Source: Deltaproteobacteria bacterium | GTDB taxonomy: Bacteria > Myxococcota_A > UBA9160 > SMWR01 | Length of the DNA: 13,449 bases | Direction of reading: 5' to 3' | NCBI GenBank assembly: GCA_019313605.1 | Contig: JAFDAW010000041.1 | Coordinates: 1-13,449 of the forward strand | Part shown: positions 6,816 through 13,449 of the stretch, piece by piece | Layout of the letters: each line of letters opens with the position of its first letter | Numbering within the stretch: the first letter of the stretch is position 1 | Made by a program: the position numbers and the translations under genes | The notes under the pieces: generated by a model | What the model saw: only the letters and a program-made list of their open reading frames with translations | Told to the model about the DNA's origin: nothing | Database searches by the model: none

Positions 6816-9245
6816 CTATTTCTGATAGCGTGCAATGCGGAATCCAATGTCTTCCTTTGCTTCTTTTCCGTAATCGCGATAGCTGAGACGCAATTGCGTT
6901 TCGCCAGCGTGTTTCCAGCTCGAGCCGCGGATCACGCGCAATCCACCCGTTTGTGGGCCCGTGGGATCCTTCGCCGGAGCCGCTGCGCTCGAGTTCGAAT
7001 AGATCCTGTATCGGTCGTGGACCCACTCGGCAACATTTCCACCGACATCGTAGAGTCCCAGCTCGTTTGCAGCATGAGCTCCGACCGGCGCGGAAACCGG
7101 GAAACCATCTCGATAGGAGAGCAGTGCGCTCGACACGATTCCGGCTGCGGATGCGTCCGCGTAATTTCCCGATCCCGGCGGCGGTACGGTTTGATCGCCC
7201 CACGGAAATCGGTGATTCGAAGCGCCCGCCGCGAAACGCGCCGCCCAGGCCCACTCCGCCTCTGTCGGCAAGCGGTAGCCCGTGCCGACTGGTTCGATCA
7301 GGGCGAAATCCCCGCCGCGCTCTTCGTATGCGGGTGGTAATCCCTCTTTTCGGCTCAGCCAGTTGCAGAAGCGAACGGCGTCCTGCCAGGCGATTTGGCT
7401 CGCTGGTTGATCGTCGCCGTTTAATTCGAATCCGGCAAAGGCGGCAGGGGCGTGTCCTGGCGAAAACTGTCTGAAATCGCGGTTGGTCACTTCTTTGGCG
7501 CCGATGTAGAAGGCCCGCGTCAGCTGCACATGCCGCTCGGTCTCGTTCGGACGGCGCCCCGGTTCTCCGCGGCGAGAGCCCATCGCGAACGTCCCCGGAT
7601 TTACCAATACGAGCTCCTGTCCGATTGCCGTTACGGTCTCTTTCGCACCACTTTGCGCGGGCTCCCCCAATTTTTCGAGCCGGATCTCGATGCGCTGCGG
7701 AAAACCCGGCCGAGGTGTCACCGTTACGCGTTGATCCTGGAAGCCCTGCTTCCGGATCACGAGCGTATGTGGCGAGGCCAGCAGCTGTAGCTTCTGGCTC
7801 GCATCTCCGGCGGGATTGCCATCGACGCTAAGCGTAGCGCCGGCGGGGTGCGCAATCAGGTCGATGATGCCGATCCGCGGTTTGAGTTTGATCGCGAGGT
7901 TTCTCTGCTCTCCCGGCTCGAGCTCGATGGTTCGCATGGCCAGTTCGTGGCCGATCTTGAACAGTGAAATCTCGTGAATTTCTTCCGATGCCAGGCTGAG
8001 GTCCATCGGGGTGCGCCCCGGAGACGCATTGTCGACGACGATCTGGGCATCCGATGGGACACTATCGATATGCAGCCGAGCGTCGGCTCTGGTCAGCGCG
8101 ATCGACGCGAGTGTCTGGGGCTGATCGGAGATGACTTCGATTTCGCGTTTCCAAGTATTGTGCCCCTCGAGCCGAAGCTCGACTACGCGCGTTCCCGCAT
8201 CGAGTTCGAAACGCCCCGGCGTTTCGCCCACCTCGACGCCGTCGATCCAAACACTTGCGCGAGTTGGATCGGATGCAAGTGAAATCGGTGCCCAGGCTGG
8301 AATCAGCTCGATTTCGAAAGCCTGTTCCTTTCCCGCTCCCTCGATTTCGATTTCGAGCGTGGCCGGAAGGTGTCGGGGAGCGCGAAAGCTCAGGTGATGC
8401 GCCCCGGGCGGAATCGGGAGCGCCTCGATGGGCGTGATGCCCACCTCTTCACCATCGACCGCGATGACGGCGCCACCCACGGGCCGGCTGATCAGTGTCA
8501 CGATGCCCGGCAGCTTTGTCAGCGTGAGGGAGATTCGCTGGTTGGGCGCCCTCGTGATTTCGATCGTCGCCTCCAATGGCTGGTATCCCTCTTTCTCGAC
8601 GACGACTTCATGAGATCCGGGCCGCAGCAGATAGCGCTCGCCAATGTGAAAACCGAACAACGCAGTCGGTAGATCGATTTCGTCTGGGGCGGGATCGACG
8701 ACCAGGCGAACCGAAACCGCAGTGAAGCTGAACCAGAGCAGCACCAGCAGGAAGATTCCGATCCCCCAGGTCACGACGACGGCGGGCCTGACTCGCTTGC
8801 GCGCGGTGGTTGCGGGGCCCACGCCGGAGGGGCGGAACGGGGTCGGGGGAATGACGTCGGGTGAGTTGCCGCGAGCCGTGCGGTTTCCGCTCTCGGCATT
8901 GGACACGGCTGCGGCCGGGCTTCGGCTCCAATCGAGTCGCAGCGTGTCACCGCTGATCGAACAGGCGATCTCGACGCCTGCGATTCGAATCGCGTCGCCA
9001 TCCTCGATCCGGCGCGATCCGCTCAGGGGTTCGCCATTGATCAGAACGGATTCGGTCGACTTGGCGCTTTGAATGAATGCGCTTCCATCGAGAGAACCAA
9101 TCGAAGCGACCGCGGACGAGGTGTCTGCGACTGGAATTCGAATTTCATCGATTGCGCGTGCGCCGATCGACAGCGGAAGTGCGTCCACTTCGAAGCGCTG
9201 CTCGCTGCCGTCGTGCGCGAGGACGATATGGCTCACGTCAACCAC
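6816..9245 (-). CDS. FHA-TM-PEGA-SUMF1 multidomain envelope protein
   Basis: An 809-residue protein. Domains in order: an FHA-like fold (about 5-105, with LINGEPL and IEDGDAIRIAG); a disordered linker; one membrane helix (about 153-176); five consecutive PEGA-type beta domains (about 178-245, 247-317, 319-386, 388-455 and 457-524, with motifs such as VDGEEVGITP and IDGVEVGETP); then a SUMF1/formylglycine-generating-enzyme fold (545-807, with GYRLPTEAEW, GNVAEWVHD, RVIRGSSW and GFRIA). The FHA faces the cytoplasm and the rest the periplasm. The two active-site Cys of true FGE, expected after RGSSW, are absent (KHAGETQLRLSYR), so this is a non-catalytic SUMF1 domain, perhaps a binding module. 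The FHA lacks the usual SxxH phosphothreonine contacts. The GTG start at 9245 has GAGGA nine bases upstream. PEGA domains are known as surface or envelope modules. Confidence 0.9.
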   Translation of the reverse strand: MVDVSHIVLAHDGSEQRFEVDALPLSIGARAIDEIRIPVADTSSAVASIGSLDGSAFIQSAKSTESVLINGEPLSGSRRIEDGDAIRIAGVEIACSISGDTLRLDWSRSPAAAVSNAESGNRTARGNSPDVIPPTPFRPSGVGPATTARKRVRPAVVVTWGIGIFLLVLLWFSFTAVSVRLVVDPAPDEIDLPTALFGFHIGERYLLRPGSHEVVVEKEGYQPLEATIEITRAPNQRISLTLTKLPGIVTLISRPVGGAVIAVDGEEVGITPIEALPIPPGAHHLSFRAPRHLPATLEIEIEGAGKEQAFEIELIPAWAPISLASDPTRASVWIDGVEVGETPGRFELDAGTRVVELRLEGHNTWKREIEVISDQPQTLASIALTRADARLHIDSVPSDAQIVVDNASPGRTPMDLSLASEEIHEISLFKIGHELAMRTIELEPGEQRNLAIKLKPRIGIIDLIAHPAGATLSVDGNPAGDASQKLQLLASPHTLVIRKQGFQDQRVTVTPRPGFPQRIEIRLEKLGEPAQSGAKETVTAIGQELVLVNPGTFAMGSRRGEPGRRPNETERHVQLTRAFYIGAKEVTNRDFRQFSPGHAPAAFAGFELNGDDQPASQIAWQDAVRFCNWLSRKEGLPPAYEERGGDFALIEPVGTGYRLPTEAEWAWAARFAAGASNHRFPWGDQTVPPPGSGNYADASAAGIVSSALLSYRDGFPVSAPVGAHAANELGLYDVGGNVAEWVHDRYRIYSNSSAAAPAKDPTGPQTGGLRVIRGSSWKHAGETQLRLSYRDYGKEAKEDIGFRIARYQK

Positions 9246-9266
9246 GGAAGCGTATCCTCGCTCGAT

Positions 9267-11486
9267 TTAGATCTCGTCGGTGCACCGGACTTCCACGACT
9301 GGCTGCTGCTTGCCCGGAATGACCAGGATCTCGCTTCGCGTATCGCGGTATCCGTTCCTTCGGCCCACTACGACGTAGCGGCCGGGCTTGAGTGGGACGT
9401 CGCGGCGGGCGAAGTTCCCGAGTGTTCCGATCCCGCGTATGACGACTTCGGTGACCGTGTCGGATTCGAATGCAACGGAAATTGGTGTCGAGGCGAGTTG
9501 CACCGCGATCTCGAGGTTTCGCACCTGCTCGGCGAGCTTGGGTCTCCCCTCCGTGGAACGCCGCCCAAGCTGCATCAGGTCGCGCGCCTCCTCGAGGGTT
9601 TTGGGCCGAAACAGCAAGGTCGGGTCATTGAGCAATTTTGTGATGCCCCCGGCAATTCGGGCCAACTCGCGGTTTCGCTTCAGCCCTTCCTCGGCGAAGG
9701 AGAGATTATCCTGGGTTTTGACGATTGTCTGGTAGAGAGAAGCGGCTTCACTCCATTTCTCGGCAGCTTCCGCCGTCTCGGCGCGCTCGCGCAAGGATGC
9801 GATGGCGCGCGAGCTCTCGATTTGCTGCAACTGCCGCAATCCATCCGCCACCTCGGGCGAATCGGGTCGAATTGCGCGCGCGCTTTCGAAGTGGGTGCGC
9901 GCAGTGCCGAGGTTGCCTTTGGCCAGTGAGACCAGCGCGAGCGAAAGATTCGAATCGTAGTCGTTGTCGGCCTGCACGGCCTCGATGCGTGCGAGGCGTT
10001 CGAGCGCCGGCGCATACTGCGGATCGATTTCGAGCGCCTTCGCGTATTCACCACGTGCCGAATCGAGGTCGTCATTGGTTTCGAACGCCTTGCCGGCGCT
10101 CATGTGGGCCATCAACGCGCCGAGACCTTCGGCTTTGCTCGCGCCGGCGAGCGCCGTGGCATGGCTCGGCTCGATCGCGAGAGCGAGATCGAAAGCCTCG
10201 ATCGCGCGCTTTTGATCGCCCTCTGCGAGTGCGGTTGCACCGGTTTCGAGACTCGTTTCGAGTACGCTGATACGCCGTCCGGAAAGCTCTTCGAGAATCA
10301 TCAGCGCTTCACCGTAATCCGCCTGGGCGGCCGCGTAATCGCGCTCGAGAAACGCTGTGTCGCCGCGGCCCTCGATTTCCCTTGCGTGGGTGTAGTCCGC
10401 TTTTGCCCAGCGCTCGACCGCCGACGCTTCGAGTTCTTCGCGCAGTGGGATGATTTGAGCCAGCAGGGACTCGACGCTGGACTTGCTCGCACGCGAGCCT
10501 TCTTCCGTCGGCGGAGGGGCTTCTTCGTCACCCATCTCTGTCGATTTCGACGAAGATTCCAGTGCCGATGAAGATTCCAGTGCTCCCGAAGATTCGACCC
10601 AGCGGGGAAGCGCGACAAAGACCAGCAGCGCCGCCAGCGCAAGGACACCCGCCACCATCGCGTACTGCAGGTTGCGTGGCGAACCCGCATTGCCAGGTGG
10701 GGCCTGCGGCACGTCGCGTTCGATACTGGATGCTGAAACGAGGCGCAGCGGTGGGGCGATGGGAGAGTTCGCCTCGGACACCTGCTCGGTGTCATTCGAA
10801 AGTGCAGCCAATCTCTGCCTGATCTCACAGAGGTCTGTTAGGCGTGCGGCGCGCTGCTCGGCGCTCATGGCTCCAGTGAGTTCGCCCAGCTCTCTCGGCG
10901 TTCTCTCGGGAGGAATCGTCTGCGCGATCACGATGCCGAGCGCATAGATGTCGTCCGCTGCCACGGGAGCTTCTCCCATGCGAACTTGCGGACTGATGTG
11001 GTCGTTCCCTGCCACCGGCACGCCTGCGCGGAGTGCGGCCGCGATTCGGAAGTCGATCAGCCGGACGTTTCCGCGCACGTCTCGCAAGATCTTCGAGGCC
11101 TTCAGGTCGCCATGCACGACGCCAAGGTCGTGGGCCAACTCGAGCGCGGCGACCACCTGGGTGAAGATGGAGAGCCCCTCCGCGGTCGAGCGCCCTGAAA
11201 ATTCGGCGATGCTCGCGCCTTCTAGGTATTCGCGGCAGATGAACGCGCCGTCTTCGTCGCGGTAGAAGTCGAAGACGCGTGCGATGTTTGGATGGGCGAG
11301 TTGCCTGGCGTCGCGACACGCATCGCGCAGAATCTCCCATTGACCTGCGAACGAGGCGGTGAGCATCCGCAGCGCGACCAACTCACCCAGCCGGTCGTCC
11401 TGGGCGAGGCTGACTTCGGTCGCGCCATCTGCGCCGATCGTTTTCAGGATCCGAAAACGGTCGGCGAAGTGCCGGCCTTCCATCAT
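9267..11486 (-). CDS. Pseudokinase-TM-TPR-PEGA-like protein
   Basis: A 739-residue protein. Residues about 10-230 follow the Ser/Thr kinase fold: a glycine loop IGADGATEV, a VALRM strand, VVHGDLKASK (123-132), LIDFR (143-147) and ISPQV...DDIYALGIV (164-186). Key positions are changed: the ATP-binding Lys is Arg40, the catalytic-loop Asn is Lys132, and DFG is DFR (145-147), while Asp127 and Asp145 remain. A pseudokinase is therefore likely. A membrane helix follows at about 276-294, then a Ser/Glu linker with an 18-bp tandem repeat, a helical region with TPR-like units (about 370-600) and a beta domain like PEGA (about 668-735). The kinase part is cytoplasmic and the TPR and PEGA-like parts periplasmic. 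Start: ATGATG at 11486/11483 with GGGGGA about nine bases upstream. It mirrors the next gene, also cytoplasmic module, TM, periplasmic PEGA, so the two may work as a pair. Confidence 0.88.
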   Translation of the reverse strand: MMEGRHFADRFRILKTIGADGATEVSLAQDDRLGELVALRMLTASFAGQWEILRDACRDARQLAHPNIARVFDFYRDEDGAFICREYLEGASIAEFSGRSTAEGLSIFTQVVAALELAHDLGVVHGDLKASKILRDVRGNVRLIDFRIAAALRAGVPVAGNDHISPQVRMGEAPVAADDIYALGIVIAQTIPPERTPRELGELTGAMSAEQRAARLTDLCEIRQRLAALSNDTEQVSEANSPIAPPLRLVSASSIERDVPQAPPGNAGSPRNLQYAMVAGVLALAALLVFVALPRWVESSGALESSSALESSSKSTEMGDEEAPPPTEEGSRASKSSVESLLAQIIPLREELEASAVERWAKADYTHAREIEGRGDTAFLERDYAAAQADYGEALMILEELSGRRISVLETSLETGATALAEGDQKRAIEAFDLALAIEPSHATALAGASKAEGLGALMAHMSAGKAFETNDDLDSARGEYAKALEIDPQYAPALERLARIEAVQADNDYDSNLSLALVSLAKGNLGTARTHFESARAIRPDSPEVADGLRQLQQIESSRAIASLRERAETAEAAEKWSEAASLYQTIVKTQDNLSFAEEGLKRNRELARIAGGITKLLNDPTLLFRPKTLEEARDLMQLGRRSTEGRPKLAEQVRNLEIAVQLASTPISVAFESDTVTEVVIRGIGTLGNFARRDVPLKPGRYVVVGRRNGYRDTRSEILVIPGKQQPVVEVRCTDEI
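10551..10595 (-). repeat. 18-bp tandem repeat inside the pseudokinase gene
   Basis: About 2.5 in-frame copies of an 18-bp unit encode ESSGAL, ESSSAL, ESSSKS just after the membrane helix (residues 298-315). The unit keeps the reading frame, so copy-number change would only alter the length of a periplasmic linker. Confidence 0.7.
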
Positions 11487-11526
11487 CGCAGCACGTCCCC
11501 CAAGGCTGTCGCGTTCCGAGTCGGGT

Positions 11527-12789
11527 TCACCGGCGATCGACGTCTCGCGGAGAGGGTACCATCGGAAGCTTGTTGTCTCCGATCCAGCTTTCCTCGGTGG
11601 GTTGGCGCGGCATCATGTACACATCGGCGATCATGGCGTTCTCGGCCTGGTAGACGTCGCGCAACAGGCGCTGCCACTCCTCGTACTGGGCGGTCGCCGT
11701 TCCCGTCAATCGCACGGTCGTCGAATTGAGATCGATGACCGTGGGTTGGACTTCCGCCTGGAATGAATCCGCCAACTCGTGAAGCCCCTCTTCGTGCATC
11801 TGGCGTTGCTGGCTGAGCGCGTGGATGACCTGCATCTGCTGCTGAAGGATGGCGGCTCCGGCGATGCCCGCAGCGATCGCCTCCGGGGCCGCCAGGAAGG
11901 CTCCGCTGGCCGCGATCAACCCCAGCGTGAGGAGGCCGACGGCGGCTCGTGTCCACTGCTCGCGCCGAAGCGCCTGCTTGGCAAAGATCTCGTGGCTCGA
12001 AGCCTCACGCCAGTGCCAGTAGTTGGATTCGAGTTTTGCGGCGTAGTTCTCGTAGTGGATCCCCATCGTGTCCACGAACATCTCGTCGCGCAGGCGCACC
12101 TCCGCAACGCGCTCGAGCATCGGCTCGTCGCGGGCGGGGAGCCGGACGATCTCGACTTCGCCTTCTTCGTCCTCGGTCAGATAACCGTCGAATGCCTCGG
12201 GCGATAGGCGCGAAGCAAATTGAAGCTCGGAGATCGTCGAAATCTCCTCGAGTTGTTTGGCGTCGAGCTTCGACCGCGCTTCGACCATCGCGTTGGCAAT
12301 CGTGTTGTACATCGGCTGATGGGGGTCCAGTGCCCGGTAGGCGCTTCCGTAGGATCCCTGATAGGCCTCGGTTCGGTACTTGTGCTCGAACCAGACGCGG
12401 CCGGATGCGTCTTTCACGTGGACGAGGACCCAGAGTTCGCGGCCGTCGGAGTCCAAGATCGTCGCCGTCAACGTCACATCGGTTCCGATCGATTCGACGG
12501 GAAGAACGCTGACCGTGCCCCACTGCTCCGTTTCTTCGAGCGTTTTCTTGAGCTGAATCGGAAGCAATTTTGCCTCCGCCTCGCGAATTTCTGGGTAGAT
12601 GTCTTCGGGAATTTTATCTCCATCAGGAGGTAGGCCGGGATCGAATTCGATCAGAGCGACGTCGAGCCGTGCTGCATCCGTCAGATCGCTAGGTGCCTCG
12701 AACGCTACCGGCGCGTCCGCATTGATCGTCGCGCATCCGATGCCGTTGAGGGCCGATAGGATGGCGATTGCGTAGAGGTAGAATTTCAT
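11527..12789 (-). CDS. Probable lipoprotein with internal Gly/Ala-rich hydrophobic segment
   Basis: A protein of 420 residues from ATG 12789 (421 if the adjacent GTG 12792 is used; neither has a strong ribosome binding site). The N-terminus is a signal with hydrophobic core FYLYAIAILSAL and a Cys at residue 19 (GIGCAT), giving a probable lipoprotein although Gly at -3 is unusual. Residues about 40-145 look like a mixed alpha/beta domain (ARLDVALIEF, WGTVSVLPVE, DVTLTATIL, WVLVHVKDASGRVW), reminiscent of the N-terminal fold of CsgG/PelC-type outer-membrane lipoproteins; this is a weak impression. After a charged helical middle comes a Gly/Ala-rich hydrophobic stretch (about 282-315) that could form one or two membrane segments, then a polar C-terminal domain with LTGTATAQYEEWQRLLRDVY. 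I do not recognise the family. It lies between the Gly-rich gene and the pseudokinase gene (40-nt gap) and would supply the outer-membrane or periplasmic part. Confidence 0.75.
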   Translation of the reverse strand: MKFYLYAIAILSALNGIGCATINADAPVAFEAPSDLTDAARLDVALIEFDPGLPPDGDKIPEDIYPEIREAEAKLLPIQLKKTLEETEQWGTVSVLPVESIGTDVTLTATILDSDGRELWVLVHVKDASGRVWFEHKYRTEAYQGSYGSAYRALDPHQPMYNTIANAMVEARSKLDAKQLEEISTISELQFASRLSPEAFDGYLTEDEEGEVEIVRLPARDEPMLERVAEVRLRDEMFVDTMGIHYENYAAKLESNYWHWREASSHEIFAKQALRREQWTRAAVGLLTLGLIAASGAFLAAPEAIAAGIAGAAILQQQMQVIHALSQQRQMHEEGLHELADSFQAEVQPTVIDLNSTTVRLTGTATAQYEEWQRLLRDVYQAENAMIADVYMMPRQPTEESWIGDNKLPMVPSPRDVDRR

Positions 12790-12842
12790 CACGTATTCAT
12801 TTCTTTCCAGCTGTCATTCGGATTCCGTCAGATCGACCAGCC

Positions 12843-12861
12843 GTGCTCGACCGGTGAGCAC
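12843..12861 (-). other. Intergenic hairpin directly after the Gly-rich gene
   Basis: GTGCTC (12843-12848) and GAGCAC (12856-12861) make a 6-bp stem with a 7-nt loop, beginning at the base right after the TAG stop of the Gly-rich gene on the minus strand. No T-run follows, so it is not a standard terminator. It could act as an RNA processing or stability element between the first two operon genes visible here. The rest of the gap (12790-12842) shows nothing I can name. Confidence 0.35.
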
Positions 12862-13449
12862 CTATTTGATCCCTTTGTGCTTGCGGTACTCCTCCCAGTA
12901 CCGCTCGCGCAGTACGGGATCTTTTTCGTTCATCGCGAGTTCGCGCAATTGGGCGGCAAGTGTGTCGTCGTCACTACCGCTGCCGACATCCGCCGGGGGT
13001 CGGTAGCCCGTGCCCACATCCGTTGCCGCGCCGACACTCGAGGACGATACGGGGGTGGCGTCGCCGCCCCCCGTGGCCTCCGCGCTTTGGCTGCCCTCGC
13101 CGCCCATCAGGGGTGGGACTGCCGCACCGGTCCCCTGCGAGTCGGTTCCGATATCGCCACTCGACGCGGTGGCGGCGGACTGTTCGTGCTGGATCATTTC
13201 GTCGACCTGGCTCTGGTGTTCGGCGAGGCGTTCGAGCGCGCGCCGGAGTTCTTCTCCGCTCAGCGTCTCCCCCCCACTTCCACCGCGGCCGAAAGCCGCG
13301 AGCAAATCGGGCGGCACTTCGTCGATCGGGATGCCGCCGGCGCCACCGCTCCCGGTTTCGCTCGGATCCCCCGGCCCGCCTTCGCGGCCCGCGCCGCCAA
13401 CCTCGCCGATCTCGCCCGCTGAACCCGCAGGCTGATCACCGCCCGCAAG
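12862..13449 (-). CDS. Gly-rich protein of unknown function (N-terminus outside window)
   Basis: The frame is open from the right edge (codon CTT at 13449) to TAG at 12862, so 195 C-terminal residues are visible; the GTG at 13317 is an internal candidate start, but the 44 codons before it have the same composition and are probably coding. The first part is Gly/Pro/Glu-rich and disordered (GEVGGAGREGGPGDPSETGS). A predicted helix follows around residues 63-90 (LSGEELRRALERLAEHQSQV), then a Ser/Gly/Ala linker, then a charged C-terminal helix ending in LRERYWEEYRKHKGIK. I do not recognise the family. Two helical pieces joined by flexible linkers suggest an adaptor or tether. Whether it is membrane-anchored or exported depends on the missing N-terminus. 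It is upstream of and co-directional with the lipoprotein gene (72-nt gap), so it is probably part of the same operon, which continues beyond the window. Confidence 0.6.
   Translation of the reverse strand, partial: LAGGDQPAGSAGEIGEVGGAGREGGPGDPSETGSGGAGGIPIDEVPPDLLAAFGRGGSGGETLSGEELRRALERLAEHQSQVDEMIQHEQSAATASSGDIGTDSQGTGAAVPPLMGGEGSQSAEATGGGDATPVSSSSVGAATDVGTGYRPPADVGSGSDDDTLAAQLRELAMNEKDPVLRERYWEEYRKHKGIK

Noticed and set aside
6816..7611. Active formylglycine-generating enzyme
   Set aside because: The catalytic cysteines are absent from the expected segment and no sulfatase gene is present.
9069..9929. Plus-strand frame of 286 codons
   Set aside because: Antisense to the junction of the FHA-PEGA-SUMF1 and pseudokinase genes, both clearly coding on the other strand.
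1..13449. tRNA, rRNA or insertion-sequence genes
   Set aside because: No cloverleaf-like segment, rRNA core sequence or transposase motif was seen; the gaps between genes are too short to hold them.

Overview
High-GC bacterial DNA. Tight gene packing, GTG starts, lipoprotein and Sec signals, and PEGA, TPR, FHA, SUMF1-like and kinase-like modules point to a Gram-negative with a complex envelope. A deltaproteobacterial or myxobacterial lineage is my best guess, but this is inference: no marker gene is present.

Layout. The left edge (1-504, + strand) holds the C-terminal end of a polytopic membrane protein, probably the membrane tail of a beta-lactamase-like serine hydrolase. At 511-603 lies a tandem 20-bp repeat whose second copy forms a 23-bp perfect inverted repeat. 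It sits directly in front of a phospholipase D-like gene (616-1656, +). Everything from 1667 to the right edge is on the minus strand and looks like one operon of ten genes, transcribed right to left. In order these are: a Gly-rich protein cut by the window edge; a lipoprotein; a pseudokinase-TM-TPR-PEGA protein; an FHA-TM-PEGA-SUMF1 protein; a small secreted protein; a MotA/TolQ/ExbB channel protein; an Hsp70/actin-fold protein with an FHA-like tail; two von Willebrand A (VWA) proteins; and a MORN-repeat protein. Gaps are at most about 70 nt, and three successive junctions overlap (ATGA, 11 nt, GTGA).

How the genes may work together (inference). The ExbB/MotA-like protein would form a proton-channel pentamer. 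The two VWA proteins start with the same 15-residue transmembrane motif, SFLDCICCGFGAVIL. Its Asp is placed like the proton-carrying Asp of ExbD, TolR and MotB, so they may be the rod subunits of a 5:2 motor, with VWA domains replacing the usual periplasmic domain. The Hsp70-like protein, FHA-like domains and pseudokinase would form the cytoplasmic side. The PEGA, TPR and SUMF1 domains, the lipoprotein and the MORN protein would form the periplasmic or outer-membrane side. The kinase, FHA and SUMF1 modules all lack key active or binding residues, which suggests scaffolding or binding rather than catalysis. I know of no characterised system with this gene set, and it is the main item of interest here.
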